From NCBI GenBank assembly GCA_963696075.1, contig CAVOJD010000030.1, forward strand, positions 62,001 to 126,000: a stretch of DNA of 64,000 bases, in the 5' to 3' direction. Position 1 is the first letter of the stretch. Every line of letters begins with the position of its first letter. This document shows, piece by piece, positions 16,738 to 24,618 of this stretch. The notes beneath the pieces were generated by a model that searched no databases, was not told where the DNA came from, and was given only the letters and a program-made list of their open reading frames with translations. The position numbers and the translations under genes are program-made. Source of the stretch: CAJQQK01 sp963696075 (GTDB lineage Bacteria; Pseudomonadota; Alphaproteobacteria; Rhizobiales; Hyphomicrobiaceae).

Positions 16738-17163
16738 ATGCTCTATTTCTGTGACGGGAGCGAGGAGCTGACGTGGTTTCAGCTTGAGAATGCGGGTGAG
16801 GCGGATCTCGAATCGCAGGCGATGGATCATGCCGTCGAGCGCTATTTCAAGCGCGCCTACCGGGAGGCGGCGGACAGTTATGTGCCGCCCCAGACGAGTG
16901 CGGTGTTCGAGCGCAGCATCGGCCTCAAGGACCATATCATGCGGGAGATGCCGCGGTTCCTGACGCTCAGGGACAGGGACGGGAAGGCGCTGGTGACGGC
17001 GATGCTGCCGCCGGAAATCAACGATAACGCGGTACGGCCGATCATCGTGGGGCCGGGCAACAGCGATCCCTATCTCGATTACGGCGAGGCGATCGAGGCG
17101 CTCGGGCGGCATGTCGGGCTGCAGCTCGACCGGGCGCGGTGCTATCCGTACGCGGGGCGGTGA
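16738..17163 (+). CDS. Hypothetical protein, 141 residues
   Basis: I do not recognise a characterised family. The protein is soluble, acidic and carries no membrane segment. It opens with MLYFCDGSEELTWFQLEN and has a middle LPPEINDNAVRPIIVGPGN that looks conserved in style. GGAGGA lies four bases before the ATG, and codon use matches the neighbours, so it is very likely translated. It sits alone between the divergent formamidase and the convergent aroE. Confidence 0.65.
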   Translation: MLYFCDGSEELTWFQLENAGEADLESQAMDHAVERYFKRAYREAADSYVPPQTSAVFERSIGLKDHIMREMPRFLTLRDRDGKALVTAMLPPEINDNAVRPIIVGPGNSDPYLDYGEAIEALGRHVGLQLDRARCYPYAGR

Positions 17164-17190
17164 ACTTAGCCGTCTTGAGTCTTCACGTCC

Positions 17191-18030
17191 CTAGGCGCTT
17201 TCGATGTCGGCTGCGAGCAGATCATAGAGTTCCTGCGTGACCTCGGGGCGCTTTCCGAACCACAACTCGAAACCACGGACGGCTTGATGCAGGAGCATGT
17301 CGAGGCCGTTTGAGGTTGCGAGGCCGCGTGCCTTGGCAGCCGTGAGGAGTGGCGTGGTCAGGGGCACGTAGACGATGTCCGAGATGACGGCATCGTCGGC
17401 CATTCGGGAAATGTCGATTTCGAGCGGGGGCTGATCGTGCATGCCGAGTGAGGTGGCGTTGGTCAGAAGGCGCGCGCCCTTGAGCAGCGCGGGCAACTCG
17501 TCCCAGGTCGCGGGCTTGATGCTGTTGCCGAAGCGCTGGCGCATGGCGGCTGCCTTCTCGATCGTGCGGTTGACGACGTGGATCGTGTCGAGGCCGCGTT
17601 CGATGAGGCCGTAGACGACCGCGCGCCCGGCGCCGCCCGCGCCGAGGACGATGGCTTCAGATGTTCTGCCGTCCCAGCCTGGGGCGGCTGAATCGAGGGC
17701 GCCGAGAAAGCCTTCGACGTCGGTGTTGGTCGACAGCAGGCGCCCGTTATCAAGCCACAAGGTATTGGCCGCGCCGACGGCGGTTGCGCGCTCGTCGGGG
17801 TCGGAGAGTTCAAAGGCGATGTCCTTGTGGGGCATCGTGACGTTGCAGCCGACGTAGCCGTGATCTGCGAGATGGGTGAGGAATTCGCTGATTTCTTCCG
17901 GCGGGATTTCTTCGGCGCGATAATCGGCTTCAAGTCCGTAACGCTTGATCCAGTAGCCGTGGAGCATCGGGGAGCGGGAATGGCGGGCGGGGTAGCCGAC
18001 GATGCAGGCGGCAGGCGTTTTTGCAGTCAT
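17191..18030 (-). CDS. aroE: Shikimate dehydrogenase family protein (AroE)
   Basis: The 279-residue enzyme interconverts shikimate and 3-dehydroshikimate with NADP(H). SRSPMLH near residue 18 and NVTMPHK (about residues 63-69) form the substrate site, with the catalytic Lys in the latter and the Asp in NTD near residue 103. GAGGAGRAV (about residues 128-136) binds the cofactor, with NRT beyond it. It is the last gene of a tight aroQ-oxidoreductase-aroE operon (17-base gap). A quinate/shikimate catabolic role is as plausible as aromatic amino acid biosynthesis. Confidence 0.92.
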   Translation of the reverse strand: MTAKTPAACIVGYPARHSRSPMLHGYWIKRYGLEADYRAEEIPPEEISEFLTHLADHGYVGCNVTMPHKDIAFELSDPDERATAVGAANTLWLDNGRLLSTNTDVEGFLGALDSAAPGWDGRTSEAIVLGAGGAGRAVVYGLIERGLDTIHVVNRTIEKAAAMRQRFGNSIKPATWDELPALLKGARLLTNATSLGMHDQPPLEIDISRMADDAVISDIVYVPLTTPLLTAAKARGLATSNGLDMLLHQAVRGFELWFGKRPEVTQELYDLLAADIESA

Positions 18031-18047
18031 GGGTCACTTCGCAGAGT

Positions 18048-19121
18048 TCAAGCGCTGATGATGTCGGGAGAAGCCATGAGGTCGTCGATGGCGACGGGAC
18101 GGCCCGTTTCGGCCGACTTGGTGATGGCGAGCGTGGTTGCCAGCGTCATGGTGCCGTCGCGGCCGGTCAGCACCGGGGCTTCTGTGCCACGGATGACGTT
18201 TGCGAAATTGCGCATCTGCTCGACGTACGGGTCGGCGGGGGTGATGCGTTCGCGGCGTTCGGTCAAGGGCTCGAGCCAATCTTCGCGGCCGGGGTCGTGC
18301 CACCTGATATCGAGCGAGGGAATGGCGAGGGAGCCCTGGGTGCCGCCGATCAGGAGGGCGTCCTGGCTGGTGCGTGGGAAGGCGGGGTTCTCGCCGGAGG
18401 TGGTTTCCCAGGACCAGGGGCTCGATACGGTATCGGAGAGCAGGAGGGTGCCGAGCGCGCCGCTCTTGAAGGTGAGGATGGCGGCAGCGGTGTCCTCGAC
18501 GGCGAAACCGCGCACGGCGTTGGATTGGGCGGCCTGGACGGTTGCGATGTCGCCGAGCAGCATGCGCAGGCAGTCGATGTCATGGATCGCGTTGATGAGG
18601 ACGGGGCCGCCGCCCGGTTCGCGGCGCCAGGCGAGGTCGTGATAGCCCTTGGGCTTGTGGGCGAGCCAGATGGCGGATGCGGCGACGGGACGTCCGATGC
18701 GGCCGTCGCGGATGAGGCTGGCTGCGCGGCGCATGATCGGATTGTGGCGGCGGTGGTGGCCGGTCAGCGTTGGGATGCCGGCTGCCTCGCCGGCCTCGAT
18801 CAGTTTCAAGGCGTCCGACAGGGTGTCGGCGACGGGTTTTTCAATGAGGATCGGGAGGCCGGCTGCGATGCACTCGAGGCCGAGGGCGGTGTGGAGCTGA
18901 TTGGGGACGGCGATAATGACGCCGTCGGGACGTTCGGCGCGCAGGAGTTCGGTCAGGCTGGCGTAGCAGGTATAGCCGAGTTCGGCTGCCTCGCTGGCGG
19001 CGGCGGGGGTGGGGTCGGCGACGCCGGCGAGTTCGTAGTCCGGTCCGCCGGTGCGCAAAACATCAATGTGCTTGCGTCCGATGAGGCCGGCACCGGCCAC
19101 TGCTATTCTTGCTTTTGACAT
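18048..19121 (-). CDS. Gfo/Idh/MocA family oxidoreductase
   Basis: The 357-residue protein has the two-domain layout of the family: an N-terminal Rossmann fold with GAGLIGRKH at residues 10-18, and EKPVAD near residue 94, the family's EKP signature with its catalytic Lys. GHHRRHNP follows in the C-terminal domain. Members oxidise or reduce sugars, inositol and related polyols with NAD(P). Its place between aroQ and aroE, with gaps of 24 and 17 bases, suggests a substrate such as quinate or a related cyclitol; this is inference. Confidence 0.9.
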   Translation of the reverse strand: MSKARIAVAGAGLIGRKHIDVLRTGGPDYELAGVADPTPAAASEAAELGYTCYASLTELLRAERPDGVIIAVPNQLHTALGLECIAAGLPILIEKPVADTLSDALKLIEAGEAAGIPTLTGHHRRHNPIMRRAASLIRDGRIGRPVAASAIWLAHKPKGYHDLAWRREPGGGPVLINAIHDIDCLRMLLGDIATVQAAQSNAVRGFAVEDTAAAILTFKSGALGTLLLSDTVSSPWSWETTSGENPAFPRTSQDALLIGGTQGSLAIPSLDIRWHDPGREDWLEPLTERRERITPADPYVEQMRNFANVIRGTEAPVLTGRDGTMTLATTLAITKSAETGRPVAIDDLMASPDIISA

Positions 19122-19145
19122 TCCGGTCTTTCGCCAATTGCTGCG

Positions 19146-19595
19146 TCAGGCGTTCGCCGTCTTGATGAGATCTGCCATGGCATCGACGGCGAGGGGATAG
19201 CCGTTGACGCCGAAGCCGAAGATCACGCCGGTCGCAGCCGCGGTGATGAATGACTGATGGCGGAAGGCTTCGCGATTGTGGAGGTTCGAGATGTGAAGCT
19301 CGATGACGGGATGGGGGACCATTTTCAAGGCATCGAGAAGCGCGACGGAGGTGTGGGTCAGGGCTGCGGCGTTGATGATAATGCCGGACGCGTTGTCGAT
19401 CGCATCGTGGATCCAGTCGACGAGCTGGCCTTCGTAGTTGGACTGGTGGAAGGCGATTTCGAGGCCGTGCGTCTTGGCGCGCTGGCGGCTGAGTTCCTCG
19501 ACGTCTTTCAGCGTCGCGTGGCCGTAGATTTCCGGTTCACGGGTGCCGAGGCGATTGAGGTTGGGGCCGTTCAGGATCAGGATCGGTTTGGTCAC
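19146..19595 (-). CDS. aroQ: Type II 3-dehydroquinate dehydratase
   Basis: The 149-residue enzyme dehydrates 3-dehydroquinate to 3-dehydroshikimate as a dodecamer. NGPNLNRLGTREPEIYG near the start holds the active-site Asn, Arg and Tyr; HQSNYEGQLVDWI, INAAALTHTSVAL and ELHISN complete the site. I place the start at GTG 19595 because family members begin directly at TKPILILNGPNLN and GAAGGGA lies just upstream; an ATG at 19631 would add 12 atypical residues. It is the first gene of the aroQ-oxidoreductase-aroE operon. Confidence 0.93.
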   Translation of the reverse strand: MTKPILILNGPNLNRLGTREPEIYGHATLKDVEELSRQRAKTHGLEIAFHQSNYEGQLVDWIHDAIDNASGIIINAAALTHTSVALLDALKMVPHPVIELHISNLHNREAFRHQSFITAAATGVIFGFGVNGYPLAVDAMADLIKTANA

Positions 19596-19832
19596 GGGAC
19601 ATCCCTTCGCGCGGGCAGGGTTGAATGGCATATTGGTCGCCGCCGAGCGGCAAGAGTGCCGCGCGGTGCTGCTTCCTCATATCTTGTCCGGGACGCGGGT
19701 CAAAGTGCGGTGATCACATCTATGTTGATTTGAGGATGTGAACACGGTGTTTGCGGTTAGGTGCTTGACGCAGCCGGGCAGGCTCCGGAACCATGCGATG
19801 TAGTTTTAAACCAATTGTAGGATGGCAGAACA

Positions 19833-20999
19833 ATGGTCAGTGCACCGGCGGCAGCCCCCCTTGAAGTCGATCTTGGCGCCGACAAGGAAGCGATCGAGCG
19901 TTATCGGGAAGAGGGCACGAAGCGCGCTCTTGCGATGGATAATCGCGGTCCTCTCGTGCTCGACGAGAATGGGCGCCTCTCGCAGGATATTCTGGACAAG
20001 TACAATAAATACGGCGTCTACATCTTTGAAGGCGTGCTGGGCGAAGACGAGCTGGCCGACATGGAGGCCGATCTTCTCAAACTGCTCGAGAACGCGCCGA
20101 CAAGTCCGGACTCGAAAGTCGACAAGAATGGGCAGCCGGCGCTTGGAGCGGATTGCAAGGCGCGGACGGTGACGCTGGTCAAGCCGCTGTCTGATCCGCT
20201 GGGGGGCACCGATGCCAATCGCGGACGCCATCCGGTGAAGATGTCGGAGTGGACGGCGCCGGAGGGCGCGCCCGATTATGTGATGCAACTTCTGCTCGGG
20301 CCGCTGCAGTTCTCCGAGGCGCATCTCAGGCTTTATGGGCACCCAAAGCTGCTGGCGGTCGCGGCATCCGTGCACGGCGATGATTTCGTGCCATTCAACG
20401 AAAGCCTGTGGGTCAAGCATCCGTTCCTTGGCGGGTCGGTGGCGTGGCACCAGGATGGGTGGACGCATTGGAACAGCCCGGACCTCGATGAGAATACCCA
20501 CGGCTTCAACATGATGGCGCAGCTCTATGGGTGCGATGCGGCCAACGGGCTGTGGGTCGTGCCGGGGACGCACCGGATGGGCAAGGTCGACATCAAGGCG
20601 ATGGTCGAGAAAGCCGGGACCGACCGGCTGCCCGAGGCCGTGCCGTTGATCTGCAAGCCGGGGGATGTTGCGATTACGAACCGACAGGCAGTGCATGGCT
20701 CGTTTGCCAATGTGAGCCCGAATATGCGGGTGACGTTCAATGTTGGTTTCCATCGCCGATCATCGGTGCTGGGTGTCGAAGGCGGCGGGGTGCATAACGA
20801 CGTGTGCGTCTACGATGCGGACTACATTCACGAACGCTCGCAGATGATCATGTACGGTATCGATGCACGCCGGCAGCGCTATTCCAATGAGACGTCGTTC
20901 GACTACCAGCCGCTCCGGGACGAGGCCGATAAGTTGCGTTGGACGCCGGACATGAAGGCCAAGATTAAAGACTATAATCTCAAGGATCTGGGAATCTGA
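19833..20999 (+). CDS. Phytanoyl-CoA dioxygenase (PhyH) family protein
   Basis: The 388-residue protein is a predicted Fe(II)/2-oxoglutarate oxygenase. The iron ligands are His206 and Asp208 in WHQDGW and His288 in AVHGS; Arg299 in NMRVTF is the expected 2-oxoglutarate anchor. Members hydroxylate acyl chains, amino acids or other small molecules, and the substrate cannot be read here. It is transcribed away from the aroQ operon and ends at a strong intrinsic terminator. AGGA lies about 11 bases before the ATG. Confidence 0.88.
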   Translation: MVSAPAAAPLEVDLGADKEAIERYREEGTKRALAMDNRGPLVLDENGRLSQDILDKYNKYGVYIFEGVLGEDELADMEADLLKLLENAPTSPDSKVDKNGQPALGADCKARTVTLVKPLSDPLGGTDANRGRHPVKMSEWTAPEGAPDYVMQLLLGPLQFSEAHLRLYGHPKLLAVAASVHGDDFVPFNESLWVKHPFLGGSVAWHQDGWTHWNSPDLDENTHGFNMMAQLYGCDAANGLWVVPGTHRMGKVDIKAMVEKAGTDRLPEAVPLICKPGDVAITNRQAVHGSFANVSPNMRVTFNVGFHRRSSVLGVEGGGVHNDVCVYDADYIHERSQMIMYGIDARRQRYSNETSFDYQPLRDEADKLRWTPDMKAKIKDYNLKDLGI

Positions 21000-21022
21000 C
21001 GAATTCCAGATCGCGATTTACG

Positions 21023-21056
21023 AAAAAAGGCCGGCATCCAGATGCTGGCCTTTTTT
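21023..21056. terminator. Intrinsic terminator, bidirectional
   Basis: Six A residues lead into the stem GGCCGGCATC, which pairs with GATGCTGGCC through one G-U pair across a CA loop, and six T residues follow. The A-run before the stem makes it work on both strands. It separates the PhyH gene (plus) from the DUF2848 gene (minus), which converge here. Confidence 0.9.
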
Positions 21057-21088
21057 CTTTTGCGGCTGACTTGAGTGTGCTGAGACGC

Positions 21089-21788
21089 TTAATCGTCGAC
21101 CACGAGTTCGGCGATGTCATAGGCGTGGGCGATGCGCCGGTCGAGGACGGGATCGGTGAGTTCGAATTCGAAGCGGCTGGCGGGCCTGACGCCGCCTTCC
21201 GCCGGCAGCGTGCCGCACATCATCAGATCGCCGGGGGCGAAGCCGCCCTCAGGGTCTTCCTTCGCAAAGATGTCAAGCAGGTCCGTCGGGGCGAGCATGG
21301 CTGCGACGGGGCCGTGCTGGTAGCGCACGCGGCTGCCCGTCGATCGTGGCATGGGCGGTGAGTTCGAGGCGGTCCCAGTGTGGGGCGACCTCATCGAGGC
21401 GCCAGAGGCTGGTTGCGACGGGTTTGTCGCAAAGTTGCTTGGAGAGCGTGATGCCAATCGCCTCTGCTTCACGATCGGTGTGGTCGGAGCCGGCGCCGAC
21501 CCACAGATCGCCATCGATGTTGACGAGGAAGAACTCGACTTCGCCGCTTGATGCACTGCCGATCGCCTCGATCCGGTCGGCAGCGGTCAGACGGCTGGCC
21601 GCGATGCGGTAGAACATCGGGGTTCGTTTCGGCGGGGCGACGCCGATCTCTTTCAGCTCTGCGATATGCTCGTCGATTGCGGCGCGGCTGCGGGCGGTCC
21701 AGCCGGCGATGATCGCGCGGCGGATGTCGACGGGCTTTGTCGATTGCCCGGCGGTGGTGTGAAGGGTGAAGGACAACGGCGCTTGCAC
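21089..21788 (-). pseudogene. DUF2848 family protein, reading frame broken by a frameshift
   Basis: Two overlapping minus-strand frames together make one DUF2848-like protein. The first part (from about 21788, GTG) includes SGEVEFFLVNIDGDLWVGAG and SDHTDREAEAI and reads well to LTAHATIDG at about 21350. The conserved continuation, RVRYQHGPVAAML and GDLMMCGTLPAEGG, lies in another frame that ends at 21089. Skipping one base after the GGG of the IDG codons rejoins them. Members resemble the fumarylacetoacetate-hydrolase-like fold; function unknown. Either the gene is recently broken or the base is an assembly error; the rest is undecayed. Confidence 0.75.
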
Positions 21789-21936
21789 GGGGGTTTTGCC
21801 TTTCGCAGATCGGGTTGAGGGCCTGACGCGGCCCGATGCTGACGGGGGATGACAGACTGGGGCAGAATAGCATGGGCAGGCGTGGATGCGACGTGAGATC
21901 TGCGTTTGCCGTGGCCGCATTCGGGATGTGGCGGGC

Positions 21937-21977
21937 AAAAAAAAGCCGCCATCGGCTTTAGGGGCCAATGGCGGCTT
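21937..21977 (-). terminator. Intrinsic terminator on the minus strand
   Basis: The arms at 21943-21952 and 21968-21977 pair perfectly over ten bases. On the minus strand the stem is followed by eight U residues. It lies upstream of the DUF2848 gene, not downstream of any gene, which is why it is also considered the end of a small RNA. Confidence 0.85.
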
Positions 21978-22058
21978 CAAGTTCGCGACCGATTGAGCAC
22001 AAGCAATGGAGGTCGGCCACAGCGGCAGTACGCCTGAGGCGGACTAAGACGTTGTCAA
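21937..22058 (-). ncRNA. Candidate small RNA with intrinsic terminator
   Basis: On the minus strand a strong terminator (21937-21977: ten-base stem AAGCCGCCAT/ATGGCGGCTT followed by eight U) has no coding gene upstream of it. Reading toward it are a second hairpin (21986-22015, CGACC/GGUCG and AUUG/CAAU stacked) and a small one around CGCCTGAGGCG (22031-22041). A TTGACA-like box lies at 22053-22058, with no good -10. A structured transcript of 100-120 bases is plausible. I cannot match it to a known RNA family. Alternatively the terminator only stops read-through toward the DUF2848 gene. Confidence 0.35.
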
Positions 22059-22452
22059 ATCCCTGCCCAGAGTTCGTCTGAAAATTTCTATGAAAGTCGC
22101 GCAAATTGCGATCATCGCCTTATGATGATTGGAGGTTGCTTTTCCTCGTCGCGGGCGGGCCGGTTCCGGGTCTATCAGGGGTGATGGATGGCCGTTGAAA
22201 AGACCTGAAATCTATTTATTTTCATAGCATCTTAAGTGTGGAATGGCTTTGGCTCAGGGGGCATTGGTTTTTGCGTCTCAATTGCGGCTCCCGCTTTAAC
22301 AGTCAGGTAGGGAAAAATCATAAACGACGTGCGGCAAAGCGGCTGTCGGGGTCGTTGCGGGGCCGGTTTGCGCTGCCTGTAAATATCCGCCTGTTGCGGT
22401 TGTGCGTTTGGTGATGTGCGCGCAGGATGCGCCAAAATCGAGGAGATGGTGC
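22059..22452. other. Intergenic stretch without a gene
   Basis: No frame here has coding character. The stretch holds an A/T-rich segment (about 22200-22235) that could contain the promoter of the downstream TPP enzyme, the short palindrome CGCAAATTGCG near 22100, and an ATCATC/GATGAT repeat near 22115. Nothing else stands out. Confidence 0.5.
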
Positions 22453-24102
22453 ATGAACGGCATTGAGCTGATCGCAAAAATTCTGAAGCAGGAAGGTGTC
22501 GAGTGGATCTCGTGCTTTCCAAGTAATCCCGTGATCTCGGCGGTGGCGCGGGAAGGTATTCGCCCGATTGCCTTTCGCCATGAGCGCGGTGCAGTGATGG
22601 CGGCGGACGGCTATAGCCGGATCAGTGATCGCAAGCGCTTCGGCGTGGTTGCCGTGCAGGCGCAGGCGGGGGCGGAAAACAGCATGGGCGGGATTGCCCA
22701 GGCCAACGCCGACAACGTGCCGATGCTGGTTCTTCTCGGCGGGAATAATCTTGACCGGCTGGGGGTTCGGCCGAACTTTTCGGCGGCGCATCAATACCAG
22801 GGTTGGGCCAAGCAGATCGAAGCCATCTATACGCCGGAGCAGATCCCTGACGTCATGCGCCGGGCATTCCATGCGTTGCGCAACGGGACGCCGGGGCCGG
22901 TGATTGTGGAGCTGACGGCAGATGTCTGCGCGAAAGAGGTTGCCGGCGGCCTCGAACGCTATCAATCGCCGCAACTGTTGCGCCAGTCACCGGAGGCGGC
23001 GAGCGTGCGGGCGGCGGCGAGGGCGCTGGTTGGCGCGAAGAAGCCGATGATCTGGGCCGGCGGCGGGGTGCTGTTCGGTGGTGCGACGGGGGCGCTCAAA
23101 GAGCTTGCCGAGCTGACGGCGATGCCGGTGTTCTGCACGATGCCGGGCAAATCCGCGTTCGATGAGCGGGACCCGTTGTCGCTTGGGGCCGGGAGCGGGT
23201 CGACGACGCTTGCGGCGCATACCTGGATTAAGGATTGCGATGTCCTGCTGGCGCTTGGGACCAGTCTCACACGGTCGCCCTATGGGCAGGCGATCCCGGC
23301 GGGCAAGTTCATCATTCACAACACGATCAATCCATGTGACATCAACAAGGACGAGGCGGCGGCGATCGGCCTTGTCGGCGATGTGGGGCTGACGATCGAG
23401 GGGTTGATCGAAGCGATCAAGGCGGAGACCGGCGGCAAGGGGTTTGGTGACAAGGCCGCGCGCGCGGAAGAAATCGCCGCACTCCATAAACAGTTCCGGT
23501 CGGACTGGAGTGTCCATCTCGATTCCGATTCCGAGCCGCTCGATTATTATCGGGTCATTCGCGAAATCGATGCGACGCTGGATCGGGACAACTCGATCGT
23601 GACACACGATGCGGGGGCGCCGCGCGATGCGATCGTGCCGTTCTACAAGGCGACGGCGCCGCATGGCTACATCGGCTGGGGCAAGACCACGCACCTTGGT
23701 TTTGGCATTCCGCTGATGATCGGGGCGAAAATGGCGGCGCCGGAAAAATTCTGTCTCAACCTGATGGGGGACGGTGCGTTCGGCATGTCGGGGACGGACC
23801 TGGAGACGTCGGTGCGGGCCGGGGCGCCGATCACGACGGTGCTGCTGAACAATGGCGCGATGGCGACCTATTCGGGGGCGACGCGGGGCAACATTGGCGA
23901 AGAAGCGCGCGAGATGGGTGTTTCGAAAATGTATGGCGATTACGCGAAGATCGCCGAGGGCATGGGGGCGGTCGGGTTGAAGGTTGCCAAGACGTCCGAG
24001 ATGGCACCGGCGCTCAGGCAAGCGCAGAAGCTCAACCGCGAGGGCAAGACAGTCCTGATCGAAGTCGCAGCGCTTGAGGATTGTCCGCGCGGACGATTCT
24101 GA
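22453..24102 (+). CDS. Thiamine pyrophosphate-requiring enzyme, acetolactate synthase-like
   Basis: The 549-residue protein has the three-domain layout of the TPP enzyme family. The catalytic Glu is Glu44 in RHERGAVMAADGY. The TPP motif starts at GDGAFGMS near residue 437 and ends with LNN about 27 residues later, matching the GDG-to-NN spacing. It lacks a partner small subunit nearby, so a catabolic enzyme such as a 2-oxo-acid decarboxylase, ligase or lyase (oxalyl-CoA decarboxylase or sulfoacetaldehyde type) is as likely as acetohydroxyacid synthase. AGGAG lies 7 bases before the ATG. It stands as a single gene. Confidence 0.87.
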   Translation: MNGIELIAKILKQEGVEWISCFPSNPVISAVAREGIRPIAFRHERGAVMAADGYSRISDRKRFGVVAVQAQAGAENSMGGIAQANADNVPMLVLLGGNNLDRLGVRPNFSAAHQYQGWAKQIEAIYTPEQIPDVMRRAFHALRNGTPGPVIVELTADVCAKEVAGGLERYQSPQLLRQSPEAASVRAAARALVGAKKPMIWAGGGVLFGGATGALKELAELTAMPVFCTMPGKSAFDERDPLSLGAGSGSTTLAAHTWIKDCDVLLALGTSLTRSPYGQAIPAGKFIIHNTINPCDINKDEAAAIGLVGDVGLTIEGLIEAIKAETGGKGFGDKAARAEEIAALHKQFRSDWSVHLDSDSEPLDYYRVIREIDATLDRDNSIVTHDAGAPRDAIVPFYKATAPHGYIGWGKTTHLGFGIPLMIGAKMAAPEKFCLNLMGDGAFGMSGTDLETSVRAGAPITTVLLNNGAMATYSGATRGNIGEEAREMGVSKMYGDYAKIAEGMGAVGLKVAKTSEMAPALRQAQKLNREGKTVLIEVAALEDCPRGRF

Positions 24103-24128
24103 GGCGAGCTTGCCGTATCAAGCTTAGG

Positions 24129-24149
24129 GCCGCATCAAGCTGATGCGGC
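24129..24149. terminator. Nine-bp hairpin between convergent genes
   Basis: GCCGCATCA pairs perfectly with TGATGCGGC across an AGC loop. It lies between the TPP enzyme (plus) and cytochrome c (minus). GAGGC at 24103 and GCCTC at 24156 could extend the structure. No U-tract follows, so termination is likely but not certain. Confidence 0.45.
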
Positions 24150-24161
24150 AGATTTGCCTCG

Positions 24162-24512
24162 TCAGTTCTTGGCCTTCAGGCTCAGGATGTAGGCGATGAC
24201 GTTGTCAGCCTCGGCACCCTGAATGATCAGGTTCGGCATGTTCTTGTGGGGCGTACGGAAGAACACGATCAGGGCGCGGCGGTTGAGGCCCGGTGTGTTG
24301 GCGACCGCTTCGAAGGTCGGTGCCTGGCTGTCTGGCGAGGCATCGGCGCCCTTGTCGATCGCGTGGCATGAGGCGCAGGTGTCTTGTGCGAACGCCTTGC
24401 CGGCCTCGATGTTTCCAAGTTCGGCTGCGCTGACATTCGCCACGCCAAGGCCGAGGATGGCCGCGCCCAGGACAGCCGGAAGAAGGCTCGTGCATTTCGA
24501 GAAAATCGACAT
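24162..24512 (-). CDS. Class I c-type cytochrome, periplasmic
   Basis: The 116-residue precursor starts with a signal peptide (about residues 1-29, cut after VSA). One CASCH heme-attachment motif follows in the mature part and a Met in HKNMPNL can be the distal heme ligand, the layout of a small soluble cytochrome c. It is the last gene of the minus-strand sulfur operon, 106 bases after the SulP transporter, so it may carry electrons from sulfide or sulfite oxidation; that link is inferred. AAAGG lies about 7 bases before the chosen ATG. Confidence 0.85.
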   Translation of the reverse strand: MSIFSKCTSLLPAVLGAAILGLGVANVSAAELGNIEAGKAFAQDTCASCHAIDKGADASPDSQAPTFEAVANTPGLNRRALIVFFRTPHKNMPNLIIQGAEADNVIAYILSLKAKN

Positions 24513-24618
24513 GGCTACACCTTTCGTTCGGAGAATGCGGGCCGTTCCGATTATGTCGGACGAGGCCACGCAACAGACGAAGGATGGCGGGTAACGCAGG
24601 GCGATGCCTTGATCGGGA

